Part shown: piece by piece, positions 43,267 through 54,531 of the stretch
How the letters are laid out: each line of letters starts with the position of its first letter
Position numbering within the stretch: the first letter of the stretch is position 1
NCBI RefSeq assembly: GCF_010560025.1
Contig: NZ_SAIY01000002.1
Coordinates: 310,001 to 374,000 of the forward strand
Reading direction: 5' to 3'
DNA: 64,000 nucleotides
Source of the DNA: Verrucosispora sioxanthis
GTDB taxonomy: Bacteria; Actinomycetota; Actinomycetes; Mycobacteriales; Micromonosporaceae
Position numbers and translations under genes: made by a program
The notes under the pieces: generated by a model
What the model saw: the letters and a program-made list of their open reading frames with translations, nothing else
Told to the model about the DNA's origin: nothing
The model's database searches: none

Positions 43267-43540
43267 ACACGGTTTAGGAAACCGATGCTCTATCCCCTGA
43301 GCTACGGGGGCGCGAGGGCCTAGTCTAGCGACCTGGGGGTTCACCTGGGGTGGCAGGGAGTGGCCCACCTTCACCCGCGTTCCCCGGACCGCCGTTGTCG
43401 CAGCCCAGGAGCACACCCCGAGCACACGAACCCCGGTTTGCGACCGGCGGTCGGCCGCGGCGACCCCCGTTGGCACCAGTTCACCCCGATTGTCATCCGC
43501 TGGAGAGCACACACCGCGTACATCATCGAAGATCATGTGG
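43267..43540. repeat. right island repeat (attR-like plus diverged flank)
   Basis: Positions 43267-43306 equal 13963-14002. The copy contains the anticodon arm, D-arm and one strand of the acceptor, but no T-arm or 3' half, so it is not a tRNA gene. The similarity to the left border continues to about 43540. Confidence 0.7.
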
Positions 43541-43741
43541 GGCTAGCCGCTCCCCCGGCTGGGCGCCGCCTCCCACGGGAGATGCTGGAAAGGTCGCGAC
43601 CAGCCGCGCGGCGGCCGGGTCGTCGTTGTCGCGAGTCAGGTCCGCCGGGTCGAGGAAGACGACGTCGACGTCGCCCACGGACGACGGGTCGAAGCCGCGT
43701 CGTCCGTCATGCGGGTCACCCGCGCTCGGCTGGCTCATTGG
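43523..43741 (-). pseudogene. possible nucleotidyltransferase fragment
   Basis: The minus strand encodes GDVDVVFLDPADLTRDNDDP followed by AAARLVATFP. This resembles the middle of the nucleotidyltransferase family PF06042-type proteins (D-x-D-V-V-F-x-D). No start or C-terminal part fits. The rest of 43317-43949 shows only the border repeat. Confidence 0.3.
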
Positions 43742-43949
43742 GTGATGATGGGTCGTCTGTGCCGTAGTGGCTCCACTAGGTATGCCGGTGTCTGCGGAGT
43801 TCACCCGCGGTGCGGGTCAGCAGGAGCCAGCTTCCGTTCTGGACCAGCGCCGCGTCCTCTTTCCGGGCGGCCAACACCCGGGCCACGGTGTACCGTGCCA
43901 AAACTCGTCGCACAGGGTGTGAGCTGCTGTTTCGCGACAATGACGCAGG

Positions 43950-44460
43950 ATGGCAGGCGTGTTGGTTCGGCTGCTGTACCTGAGTGCGGTGCGGATGTTC
44001 GGCTGGTTACCGCTGGCCACGTGCAGCGAGTCCGCGCTGGTCGCAGAGTTGCTGGTGCTGCGCCATGAGGTGGCGGTGCTACGCCGTCAGGTCGGTCGGC
44101 CGCGCCTGTCGTGGCCGGAGCGGGCGGTGTTGTCGGCGCTGGTCCGGGCACTGCCGCGGGAACTCTGGAGGCATCGGATCGTTACCCCAGCCACCCTGCT
44201 GGCCTGGCACCGCGGGCTGGTCCGCCAGCACTGGACCTACCCGAAGCGGCCCGGACGACCACCGATCAGCGACGACCTCCGTGACCTGATCCTGCGCTTG
44301 GCCAGGGAGAATCCCGGGTGGGGGCACCGGCGCATCCAAGGCGAACTCGTCGGGCTCGGCCATCGGGTCGGCGCTGGCACCATCCGTCGCATCCTCGCCA
44401 GTTCGAAGCGCGGTCCTGCCCCACGCGAGATCGACACCAATTGGAGGCGTTCGTGGAAGG
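43950..44460 (+). pseudogene. integrase-core transposase, 5' fragment
   Basis: About 165 residues are visible: [20 protein letters not shown], then [31 protein letters not shown] and [20 protein letters not shown], as in IS3/IS481-like integrase-type transposases. The sequence breaks off at APREIDTNW near 44446, before the rve DDE domain. The join runs into unrelated sequence. Confidence 0.7.
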
Positions 44461-44478
44461 GGTCCACCGCTATGCCGC

Positions 44479-46453
44479 GTGGCGGCGGGTGGCGGCGAGT
44501 TCGGGGAAGGCGTCCTCCCAGCGCTGGCGGAGCTGAGGTGGCACCAGAGGGTGGGCCACGACGTGCCGGTGGACTCCACCTCGGACGGTTCCGCGCCGAT
44601 CGACGGCAAGGTGTACCAGTCCAAGGCCGCGCCGCTGGTCGACCCCGTGCTCGGCGTCGGCATCGAGTCCCTGCATCTCACCCAGGAGATTCCCGGACTC
44701 GATCCGGCGGACGCGAAGTACAACTACGGCAACATGGACCCGGCCGGCGAGATGCACGGCATCGTCTTCAAGTGGGCCGCCAACTCGTGGGTGCGCGGCA
44801 TCCGGACCAAGATGACCGGCTCCCACCCGATCGTCACCGAGGAAGCCAAGAACCTCCAGATCGTCGACAACCACCTCGACGGCGCGTGGAACAAGGGCAA
44901 GGGCGGCAACGGCTACTTCCGCGGCTCCCGGGTCTGGGACTCGCTCTACGCCGGCAACGTCTCCCGCAACCTGCGCCACTTCACGTTCCAGTGGTCGGCG
45001 TCCGGCAACGTCGTAATCGGCAACGACTTCGACTCCGACCTCAACCTGCACGGCGGGTGGGAGCGGAACAACCTCTTCGAGCTGAACACGGTGCGCGTCC
45101 CGTACGCCCACCGCTCGGCCAACTGCTCGGCCAACTGCGGCGAGGAGGACGGCGGCGGGCCGGACAACTCGACGTGGTTCCCGATCTGGTGGGGGTGCCG
45201 GCAAGAAAGCGGTCAAGTGGTCCGGTGCGACCGGCCCGCGCAACGCCTTCTTCAACAACGCGATGAGCAAGCAGCTCTGCTCGGACACCGCCCCCTACAC
45301 CGCCTACTACCCGGACCGTACCCGGATCTACCAGTTCGGCTGGAACGGCAAGGGCTACCGCCACCTCGACATCGGTGGCACGCCGATCGCCGACTGGGCA
45401 CAGAACGAGCAGCGCGACTACACCGGCGGACACGGCATGGACGCCACCCGCACCGACTCCAGGCCGTCACTCTTCCTGATCCGGGCCAGTGGCACCGTCC
45501 CGTCCCCGACCAAGTCGCCCACCACCGCTCCCCCTGCCGACGGTCTGACCGCCCGGTTCGTCAAGACCTCGAGCTGGAACGGCGGCTACCGCGCCGACTA
45601 CGTCATCACCAACAACGGCAGCACCAAGACCACCAGTTGGGTCCTCGAGTTCGACCTGCCCAGCGGCACCACCATCACCAAGTCGTGGAGCGCCACGCAC
45701 ACCTGGAACGGGCAGCACCACCGCTTCACCAACCTCAGCTACAACGGCGACATCGCCCCCGGCGCCTCCGAAAAACTCGGCTTCAACGCCTCCGGCACCG
45801 GCCTCCCCCTGGACAACTCCCATCACGTCACCATCGATGGAATGCACGTGCACCACATTGACGAGGAAGCGGTGCACTTCCGCCGCTCGTCAGCCGACGG
45901 GATCATCCGCGACTCCGTCATCACCGACACCGGCCTGGTCCAGCAGGGTTACGGTGAGGCGGTCTACATCGGCTCCGCCAAGTCGAACTTCGGCTGCCAC
46001 GGCAACTCCGGCGGCATGGACCGTTCCGACCGGGTGCAGGTGCTCGACAACCAGATCGGCCCGAACGTCACCGCGGAGCACGTGGACGTCAAGGAGGGCA
46101 CCGCGGACGGCGTGATCCGGGGCAACCGGTTCGACGGCCAGGGCATCTCCGGCGCCAACTCCGCCGACTCATGGGTCGACGTCAAGGGCAGCGGCTACCT
46201 GATCGAGGACAACACCGGCACCTTCCGGACCCCCGGCACCTTCGCCAACGGCTACGAGACGCACAACCTGCTCGACGGCTACGGCTGCGGCAACACCTGG
46301 CGCGACAACACGTCGGATCTCGGCGGCGTCGGCCGGTACGCCATCCGCATCACCTCGACCTCGAAATGCTCATCGAACCCGAACGTCGTGCACTCTTCGA
46401 ACACCGTCACCGGCGCCGTGGACGGCCTGACCAACATCCCCACCACCCCGTAA
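44479..46453 (+). pseudogene. chimeric beta-helix / CBM2 / beta-helix remnant
   Basis: Frame 1 (44479-about 45195) encodes a pectate-lyase-like parallel beta-helix ([33 protein letters not shown]) without a signal peptide. An extra G near 45190 shifts to a second frame ([14 protein letters not shown]...). A linker of Pro/Thr/Ser and a CBM2 cellulose-binding domain follow (SSWNGGYRADYVITNNGSTK; WNGQHHRFTNLSYNG). At about GFNASGTGLP the CBM2 stops short and continues in frame into the middle of a second beta-helix (HVTIDGMHVHHIDEEAVHFR ... IRGNRFDGQ) to a stop at 46453. It looks like two secreted glycan-lyase genes fused by deletion. Confidence 0.65.
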
Positions 46454-46904
46454 CCCGAGCCCGGCATTCGGACGCCGCAAACGTCGTTGGCGACGCACCG
46501 ATGCGGGCACCCAAGCGCCGGCCTGCGGTTGGTACGTCGACCGTCACCTTGAGGTGTACGCGCCGGGGCCGGAACGAACGGCCGGAGGATCCCACGTTCT
46601 TCAGGGCCGAACGAGTGTGCGACCGGGACCGGTCCGCCACTGGACCAGGTGCGCGCGGCCACGACGGTGCGCACCTGGTCCAGTGCTCCGAGCACGATGA
46701 ACATCGGCGAACGGCAAGCGCCGTCGACCGGCTCGACGGCGCCAAGGCCGGCGACGGCCTGCTCGTCATCGGCACCACACCGCAACAGCAACCGGCGCAG
46801 GACATCACCCCGGCGCCGCCGCCGGACTACCGACCCCACGGAGACCGGAAGCCCTACTGGTGGCCGAAACCCTCGCCGCGCCGCAGGGCCCGACCGACGG
46901 CACG
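46454..46904. other. 451-base region without a recognisable gene
   Basis: Open frames exist on both strands but none reads like a conserved protein. A 13-bp inverted repeat ctggaccaggtgc...gcacctggtccag lies at 46642-46683 and may be a hairpin. Confidence 0.4.
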
Positions 46905-47180
46905 GTGACGCTCCCGCGCCGCCGCGCAGGTCAACGCTGCCCTCGCGGACACCCGCGTCGTCTTGATCAGCGGAGCGCGCCAGGCAGGCAAGGGCACGCT
47001 GGTCCGCATCGTCGCCGGCGATCGTATGGCCGAGCGCCGCGATCTCGATCGGGCTCAGGACCGGGCAGCGGTGATCGCCGATCCGGTCGGATTCGTGGAC
47101 TCCGCCGAACTCCTGGTCATCGACTAGATCCAGCGCGCTCCGGAACTCCTGCTGGCGTTTCCACAGGTCGCTCCCGCCTG
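46905..47180 (+). pseudogene. AAA_14/DUF4143-type ATPase remnant
   Basis: A GTG at 46905 starts VTLPRR. After a one-base shift near 46920 the sequence reads QVNAALADTRVVLISGARQA then GKGTLV, RDLDRAQDRAAVIADPVGFV and DSAELLVID, then TAG where Glu is normal (ID-E-IQR), followed by IQRAPELLLAF. It is the N-terminal P-loop part of the family. GKG replaces GKS in Walker A, and the amber stop breaks Walker B. It is non-functional. The next 256 bases to jetA hold nothing recognisable. Confidence 0.7.
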
Positions 47181-47436
47181 ACCAGGGCGCATGCCGTCCG
47201 CCGTCACCGGCCGGCAGCTCGGACACGATGTGTGGAACCTGCGGCGTGTCAGCGCTCCACGAAGCGCGGGGCAGGCGTACGGCATGGTGGCCGATGGCGG
47301 CTGGTCGCCGGCCCGCCGTTCCAAGACCGGCCTGATTCGACCGCAGGACAGGCTGCCGCCGCTCCCCTGTGCGCCCGGCCGCCGTGGCGGCTCTCCTGGG
47401 TAGGGTGGGGGGCTGTCCGCGTCCGGTGGGAGGTAG

Positions 47437-49005
47437 ATGATGACGGCGCAGCCATCTGGACCGACGTTCGGTCTGGACGACTTCGGGCTGGACGACCGGA
47501 TGCGGTTGTTCGGCTACGTGACGGCAGAGAACCGGCTCGCCTACCTGTGGCTGCTCCGGGCGTTCGACTCGGCACGGTCCAGCTACCACGTGGTGCTGCA
47601 CACCTCCGACGTGGCCGCGGCACTGGCGACGTTGCACGGGACGAACGCCGACTGCCCGGACCCGGCCGGGCTGGAGTTGCCGCGGCTGCTCGACGCCCTG
47701 GTGGAGTGGGGGGTGCTCGACCGTGGGCAGGACGGTTCCCGCGCCACGACACTCGCCGAGTACCGCAACCGGCATTCGGTGTACCAGTTCACCGAGGCCG
47801 GGTACCGGGCGCACCGGGCGGTGGAGGCGGTGTTGTCGGCGAGCATGGACGACTCGACGCTGTCCCGGCTGGTCTTCGCCGACCTCCTGGCCGACCTCGA
47901 CGCGCTCGCGGTGGCCAACGAGGCCGGGGACGCCGAGGAGGTCTACCGCAAGTTCACCCGGCTGGACCGGGCGTTGGCCGACATCGCCGAGCGGGCAGCG
48001 CGCTTCTACCACATGCTGGGTGACCTGGGGCGGACCAACGACGTGCGGCCGGAGGTGTTCCTCGCCCACAAGGACGCGCTGCTGGCTCATCTGCGGGACT
48101 TCCACGACGAGTTGCAGCGGTACACGCCCCGGCTGCGCGCGGCGGTGCACGAGGTCGAGGCGACCGGTCTGGACCGGCTGATCGAGGCCGCCGCCGAGGC
48201 CGACGAGCGGCTGTTCCACACCCCGGTGCAGCGGCTGGAGGACTGGCGGCGGCGTTGGGCGGGGCTGCGGTCGTGGTTGGCGCCGCCGGGACCGGAGCAG
48301 CCCAGCGAGGCGGACCGGCTGTCGGACGCCACCGTCGCCGCGATCGGCGACGTCCTCGCTCTGCTGCGCCGGGTCACTGAGGCGCGACGCGGCGGGGTGA
48401 GCCGGGAGTCGCAGTTGCGGCACCTGGCCGCGTGGTTCACCCACACCGGCAGCCAGGAGGCCGCGCACGCCCTGTTCGACGTCGTGTTCGGCCTCGGCGC
48501 TCCCCGCCACGTCGGGGTGGCGCATCCGGATCCGGAGGCGATCGCCAGCCGGTTGTCGTGGTGGAGGCTCCGGCGGTGGAGCTGTCCCGCACGCTGGTGA
48601 CCACCGGCCGGGCACCGGGTCAGGGCCGGGGCGGCCGGCCCGGCTGGACCGGGTCGACGAGCGCCGGCACCGGCTGCGCGACGACCAGCTCGCCCGGGAG
48701 CGCCGGTGGGCCGACGCGGCGACGGCGCTGGCCGCCGGGGCGTCAACGACCACCGGCTGGACGGATCGCAGACCCAGGTCCTGCTGCGCCTGCTCGACAT
48801 CGCGCTCGCCGCTCGGGTCGGTGGCCGAGCCGGGGTGCCGCTGGCGGCCGCCGCGCACGGCGTACGGCTGACCCTCACCCCGACTCCGGGCCGGTTCACC
48901 ACGGTGCGCACCGCCGGGGGCCGGCTGCATCTGAACGGATACGCGCTGACGGTCACCGCCGCGCAGCACACCGCGGTCCGCCGACCCGAGCTGGTACCGG
49001 CGTGA
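47437..49005 (+). pseudogene. jetA: Wadjet JetA-like protein (TIGR02677/DUF2397), three frameshifts
   Basis: ATG 47437 or 47440 follows GGGAGG. The first frame matches DUF2397 proteins (MRLFGYVTAENRLAYLWLLR; RATTLAEYRNRHSVYQFTEA; LFADLLADLDALA-like) for about 375 residues. The reading then moves to other frames near 48565 (EAPAVELSRTLVTTGRAPGQ), 48640 (RLDRVDERRHRLRDDQLARE) and 48720 (VNDHRLDGSQTQVLLRLLDI) before the stop overlapping jetB. Each shift fits one missing base. Wadjet JetA is a kleisin-like subunit of the SMC complex that cleaves plasmids. Rebuilt length is about 523 residues, normal for the family. Confidence 0.75.
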
Positions 49006-50392
49006 CCGCGGAACCCCACGCTCCCCGGCCGGCGGTGCACCGGTTCGCCGTCGACGTCCCAGAGTTGGAGTTGGCTGAGTACCAGCGGGCGGTGCGGCTG
49101 GTTCTGCGTCACCCGCTGATCACGGCGACGTGGCCGGACGAGCGGGCGCTGCCCCGGGTACGGCGGTACTCCGCCACCCTGCGCCGGGATCTCGCCGAGG
49201 CGTTCGGGTACCGGCTGGAGCTGCACGGTGCCACGGCCCGGCTGGTACGGGCGAAGGACCGGCTCGACGGCACCCAGCCGGCGGTGTCGCGCACCGGGCG
49301 GCCGTTCGACCGGCAGCGCTATGCGTACCTGTCGTTGTGCCTGGCGGTGCTGGGCCGCGCCGGGATCCAGATCACCCTCAGCGAGTTGGCCGACTCGGTG
49401 GCCGGCGACGCGAACCGGATCACCGGCCTGGGGTTGGATCCGGACCACGGCCCGGACCGGCGGGCGTTCGTGGACGCGGTCGGCTGGCTGGAGGAGCGGG
49501 GCGTGCTGCGGCTGGCCGACGGCTCCAGCGCCGCCTGGGCCAGTGACCCGGGGGCCGGGGAGGCACTGTACGACGTGGCTCGGGACGTGGTGTTCGCGCT
49601 GTTCCGGCCGACCCGGGTGCTGCAGCACGTCGATTCGGTGTCGGCGCTGCTGGACCGGGCGATGAGCAGCAGCGGCAACGCCGAGCGCCGGCAGGCGGCC
49701 CAGGCGGCCCGGCGGGCGGTGGTGGAGTCACCGGTCGTCTACCACGCCGACGTCGAGCCGGCGGTCGCCAACCATCTGCGCGGCTCCGCGCTCGCCGCCG
49801 ACCTGGCCCGGCTGACCGGGCTGCGGGTGGAGCGGCAGGCCGAGGGCGTGCTGCTGGTGGACACCGCCGGGTTCACCACGGAGCGGTTCCCGGCACCGGC
49901 TCGGTGGCGCAGGCCGCAGTGCTGCTCGCGGTGGAGATGGCCGACCGGGTCGCGGATCCCGACGGCCGCCGGGTCAAACGGCTGCCCCCGCCCGGCGGGC
50001 TCGCCCGGCAGCGGGCGCTGGCGAGCCACATCGACACCGGCCTGCCCACGGCCACCCTGGTACGCCTCGACGACGCCGGTCCGGACGAGCCGTGGACCGC
50101 CGACGACCGGGGTGATCCTGACGAGGCCGACGGCGCGGGCCGATTGCCGTTCATCACCGACAGCTTCCTGCGGACGGCCGTCGGGGAGATCCTGCAGCGG
50201 TACGGGACCGCGTTCGGGGCCCAGTGGCACGCCGACCCGGAGCGGCTGCGCGTCGAGGCGGTCGCGCTGCTGGAACGCTTCGGCGCGGTCACCGCCGTGC
50301 CGGGCGGGGTGCTCGTCCGGCCGCTGGTGGGCCGCTACCGCCACACCGTCGCCACGGTCAAGCCCCGCGCCACCACCGAAACCCTGTTCTGA
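49002..50392 (+). pseudogene. jetB: Wadjet JetB-like protein (TIGR02678/DUF2398), one frameshift
   Basis: GTG 49002 overlaps the jetA stop (GTGA). The first frame (ELAEYQRAVRLVLRHPLITA; RPFDRQRYAYLSLCLAVLGR; DDHGPDRR-like) is good to RFP near 49888. The second frame continues PGTGSVAQAAVLLAVEMADR to the stop at 50392 (ERFGAVTAVPGGVLVRPLVG). One more C in the ttcccgg run would restore a roughly 464-residue protein. DUF2398 is the winged-helix KITE-like subunit of type II Wadjet. Confidence 0.78.
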
Positions 50393-50404
50393 GAGAAGTC
50401 GATC

Positions 50405-53400
50405 GTGATCGAGCAACGCGGCATCCGCCGATTCGCCCCGACCAGGGCCGGGATCATCAACCTGTGGGACTACCGGGACGAGGAGTTCAGCTTCGTCGAC
50501 GGGTGGCTGGTGCTGCGCGGGCCGAACGGATCTGGCAAGACCAAGGCGCTGGAGGTGCTGTTCCCGTTCGTCCTCGACGGGCGGATCGAACCGCGCCGGC
50601 TCAATCCGTTCGCCAGCGAGGACCGGACGATGAAGTCGAACCTGCTCTACCGGGGGCAGGAGGTCACCCACGCGTACGTGTGGATGGAGTTCGGCGACGG
50701 CACGCACTACGTGACCGTCGGCATCGGGTTGCGGGCGCATCGGCACGTCGACCGGGTCACCCGCTGGCACTTCGTGGTCGACGGCCGGGTCGGGGTGGAC
50801 TTCTCCCTGCTGGACTTCGACGACCGGCCACTGACTCGCCGCGACCTGATCGACCGGCTGGGCGCCGACGCGGTGCGGGACTCGGCGGAGGACTACCGTC
50901 AGCTCATCGACGCCCGGCTGTTCGGCCTCGGCCCGGCCCGCTACGAGCAGCTGCTGGACCTGGTGCTGACCCTGCGCAAGCCGCAGTTGGCCAAGGATCT
51001 CAACCCGGTCGAGTTGTCCCGCACGCTGCAACGGGGGCTGCGCCCGGTCGAGGACCACCTGCTGGTGGAGGCCGCCCGCTCGTTCGACGACATGGAGGCG
51101 GTCGCCCGTACCCTCGAAGGGCTGGTGGCGGCGGACGGCGCCACCGCCGCGTTCCTGACGGTCTACTCCACCTACCTGCGGACCCACGCGCGGGTGGCCG
51201 CCGATGCCCTGACCGCCCGCCGCGACGCGGTCGCCACCCGGTCGACCGCACTGGGCGACGCCCGTGCCTCGGCCGAGGCGGCGGCCGAGGCGGAGTCCAC
51301 GGCGGATGAGCGGCTTCGGGCCGTCGAGGGCGAGCCCGGCCGGCTCCGCGCCCACCTGGACAGTCTGAAGGCCTCGACGGCCTACCAGTCCCACGAGCAG
51401 CTCGCCGACCTGCAACGGCACGTGCACGACCTGGCCGAGGCAGCCGGGCGGGCCGACGAGGCCGTCGCCGCCGAGGAGAGCATGGCGGCGCGGCGGCGTA
51501 CCGAATCGGAACGGGCGACGGTCGCGGCGCGGGACACGCGGACGGCGGCCGACCGGCTCGCCGCCGACCTCCTGCTCGACGCCGAGACGGCCGGGATCAC
51601 CTGGCGCGCCGAAGACGCCGCTCCGGACGACCTGGCGGCCCGGATCACCGCGCGGGCCGCCGCCCGCCGCGACGACGTGCGCGCCCTCCGCGCGCAGGTG
51701 GCGCGGCACGACCAGGCAGACCGGGACCACGCCCGGGCCGCCGCCGACGCGGCCGGCGCCACTTCCGCCGCCGCCGACGCCGAGCAGGCCGAGCGGCGCG
51801 CCGAGGACGCCGTCGCGCAGGCCCGCGCCCGCCTGCGCGCCGAGATCGAGCAATGGGCGCAGGGCAACGCCGGACTGCTGGCCGACCTCGCGCGCCCGGA
51901 CCTGGCCGCCGGGCTGAGCGCCGTCGTGGACACCACCGGCGAGCCGGGCGCGCGGACCCTGCGCGAGGTGTACGCCGAGGCCACGGCCACCACGGTGACC
52001 CAGCGGCGGGACCGGCTCGCGGCGCTGGCGGCGCAGCGCACGGCGCTGGCCGACCGGCGGGCCGAGGTGGCCGCCGAACGGGACCGGATCGCCGCCGAAC
52101 ACGACGACGCGCCACCCGTGCCGGTGACCCGGCCCGCGCCACGCACCGGGCGACCCGGCGCACCGCTGTGGCGGCTGGTCCGTTCGCCGACGGGGTGACC
52201 GGCGCGAACGCGGCGACCGTCGAGGCGGCGCTGCACGCGGCCGGGCTACTGGACGCCTGGCTGCATCCCGACCCCGGGACCGCGGCGACCGCGCTGGCCG
52301 GCGACGACCTGGACGCCTACCTGCTGCCGCTGCCGCCGCACCGGCGGCCCACCGGGGCCACCCTCGCCGACGTGTTGACCCCCGAGGAACAGGACGACGT
52401 GCCCGCCGCGCGGATCACCGAGGTACTCACGTCGGTGGCGCTGGCCGACGTGACCACTCCCGCCGCCGCGCCGGTCACCATCGGCGTGGACGGCAGGTAC
52501 GCGCAGGGCATCAGCGCCGGCCGCTTCGCCAAGGTCTCCTGCGAGTACATCGGCGCGACCGCCGGGCCGCCCGCCGCGCCGCCCGCGTCAGCGAGTGCGA
52601 CCGGCTGGTGGCGGTCATCGACGCCGACGCCGACGCGGTGGACCGCGAGCGGGCGACGGTCGAGGCGCTGCTGGCGGCGGTGGACGCGGCCGCCGCGCAC
52701 CTGCCGGCAACCGCACCGGTCCACACGGCGCTGCGCGAGGCTGGACCGGGCCGCCGCGACGCTGCGCGCCCGGCAGGAGGCCAGCGCGGCCACCGCCGCC
52801 CGCCTCGACCAGGCCCTGGCCGAGCGGGCTGCCGCCGTGGCCGCGCTGCGTCGGCGCGCGGCAGAGCGGTCGCTGCCGGTCGACCGGCTCGACGACACCG
52901 CCGAAGCGGTGAGCCGCTTCGAGAGGGGCGGGGTACGCCTGGAGGGCGCACGGACAGCCGCCGCGCGTGCCGCCGAGCAGGAGGATCAGGCCCGGCAGCG
53001 GCACGACGAGGCAGTCGACCGACTCACCGCCGCGACGGAGACCGCACGCACGGCCCGTGCACGGCACCAGGAGAAGGCAGAGGCGTACCGGACGCTGCGC
53101 GACAGCGTGGGCGCCGACGCGGAACGGGTGCTGGCCGACGTGGCCCGAACCGCCGACGCGATCACCGAGGCGGAGCAGGCCGTCGAGCAGGCTCGCACCG
53201 CACTCGGTGCCGCCCGGGAACGGCGGGTCGCCGCGCTGACCCGGGTGGAGCTGGGTGAGCAGGCCCTGGTCGTCGCCGTCGCCGAGGCACAGCACGACGC
53301 CCAGAGGCTGCGCCCGTACGCCCAGCCGGACCTGCTCAGCCTGCTGCGCTGCCCCACCGACCTGCGCTGGCCGGCGCAGACCTCGGACGACGAGCTGCAT

Positions 53401-54531
53401 CCGCAGGTGGCGGCCCTGCACGAAGCGATCCTCACCGCCACCCGGGAGCTGAGCCCCACCGAGACATCGCTGAAGCAGAGCGCCACGCGGCTCACCAGCG
53501 CGCTGACCGACCTGCAGGCGCAACTTCCCGCCGCCGGCCTCGACCACCGGCCCGAGTGGGACACCGACGACGGGGTGATCGTGGTCCGGGTCGCCGACGA
53601 GCAGGGCCTCACCCCCGTCGCCCACTTCGCCGACCGGATCACCCGCGAGCGTCGCGACCAGGAGCAACTGCTGACCGACTCCGAGCAGCGGGTGCTGGAG
53701 GACGCCCTGCTCGGGCAACTCGCCCGGCAGATCCACCACCGGACCATCGAGGCACGCGACCTGGTGGCGGCAATGGACAGTCAGATGCGTGCCCGGCGGA
53801 TGTCTTCGGGGCTCACCGTCGGCGTCGGCTGGCGGCTCGCCGACGACCTCGACACCGAGCAACGCGACGTGTGCAAGCTCCTCGAACGCGACCCGGCCCG
53901 GCTCGGGCCGGGCCAGCTCACCACCATGCGCCGGCACTTCGCCGCCCGGATCAAGACGGCACGGGCCGCCGCGCCCGAACGGCCCTACCGGGAACTGCTC
54001 GGCGACGTCCTCGACTACCGGCAGTGGCGGACGTTCGCGTTCACCCTGCACCGGCCCGGCGGCGGCACGGAGGCGCTGACCCGGGCCCGACACAGCCAGC
54101 TCTCCGGCGGCGAACAGTCGGTCTCCCTGCACCTGCCGCTGTTCGCCGCCGCCAACGCGCTGTTCGGCTCGGCTCGACCCGACGCACCCCGGCTGCTCGG
54201 CCTCGACGAGGCGTTCGCCGGCGTGGACGACACCGGCCGGGGTGAGCTGATGGCACTGGCGAAACAGTTCGACCTGGACCTGTTCATGACCGGCTACGAC
54301 CTCTGGGCCACCCACCCGGCGGTCAGCGGTGCCGCCCACTACGACCTGTCCCACTCCGCCGTGGAACACGCCGTGTCCACCGTGCTGCTGGTCTGGGACG
54401 GCTCGACCAACATCGCCGACTTCGACGGAACCCTGGCCCGTGCGCTCGGCTCCCCGGAGACCCGCCGCGCCCCCGCTGGTCATAGTGAGGCCGACCGGAC
54501 CGGCGTCCTGCTCGACCTGACCGACGAATGA
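50405..54531 (+). pseudogene. jetC: Wadjet JetC-like SMC ATPase (TIGR02680), three frameshifts
   Basis: GTG 50405 starts a protein with Walker A LRGPNGSGKTKALEVLFPFV near residue 40, long coiled coils, and at the C-terminal end LSGGEQSVSLHLPLF (signature) and LLGLDEAFAGVDD (Walker B). Frame breaks lie near 52180 (WRLV to FADGV), near 52575 (YIGATA to RAARRAARV) and near 52735 (HTALRE to LDRAAATL). The first two fit one missing base, the third one extra base. The rebuilt protein has about 1,375 residues, the family norm. JetC is the MukB-like motor that extrudes plasmid DNA. Confidence 0.8.

Larger units (their letters stand above)
13963..43306. mobile_element. genomic island bounded by tRNA-Arg direct repeats
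   Basis: A 40-base sequence from the tRNA-Arg 5' half (13963-14002) recurs identically and in the same orientation at 43267-43306, with a single mismatch before a further nine matching bases. Content between the repeats is accessory: candidate defence genes, IS elements, a low-GC patch and a cassette-like gene row. I recognise no tyrosine or serine integrase, relaxase or replication gene inside, so it may be a decayed or non-autonomous element, or one formed by homologous exchange. Confidence 0.6.

Noticed and set aside
43267..43313. Second tRNA-Arg gene
   Set aside because: Only the 5' half (acceptor strand, D-arm, anticodon arm) is present. T-arm and 3' acceptor strand are missing, so it cannot fold as a tRNA.
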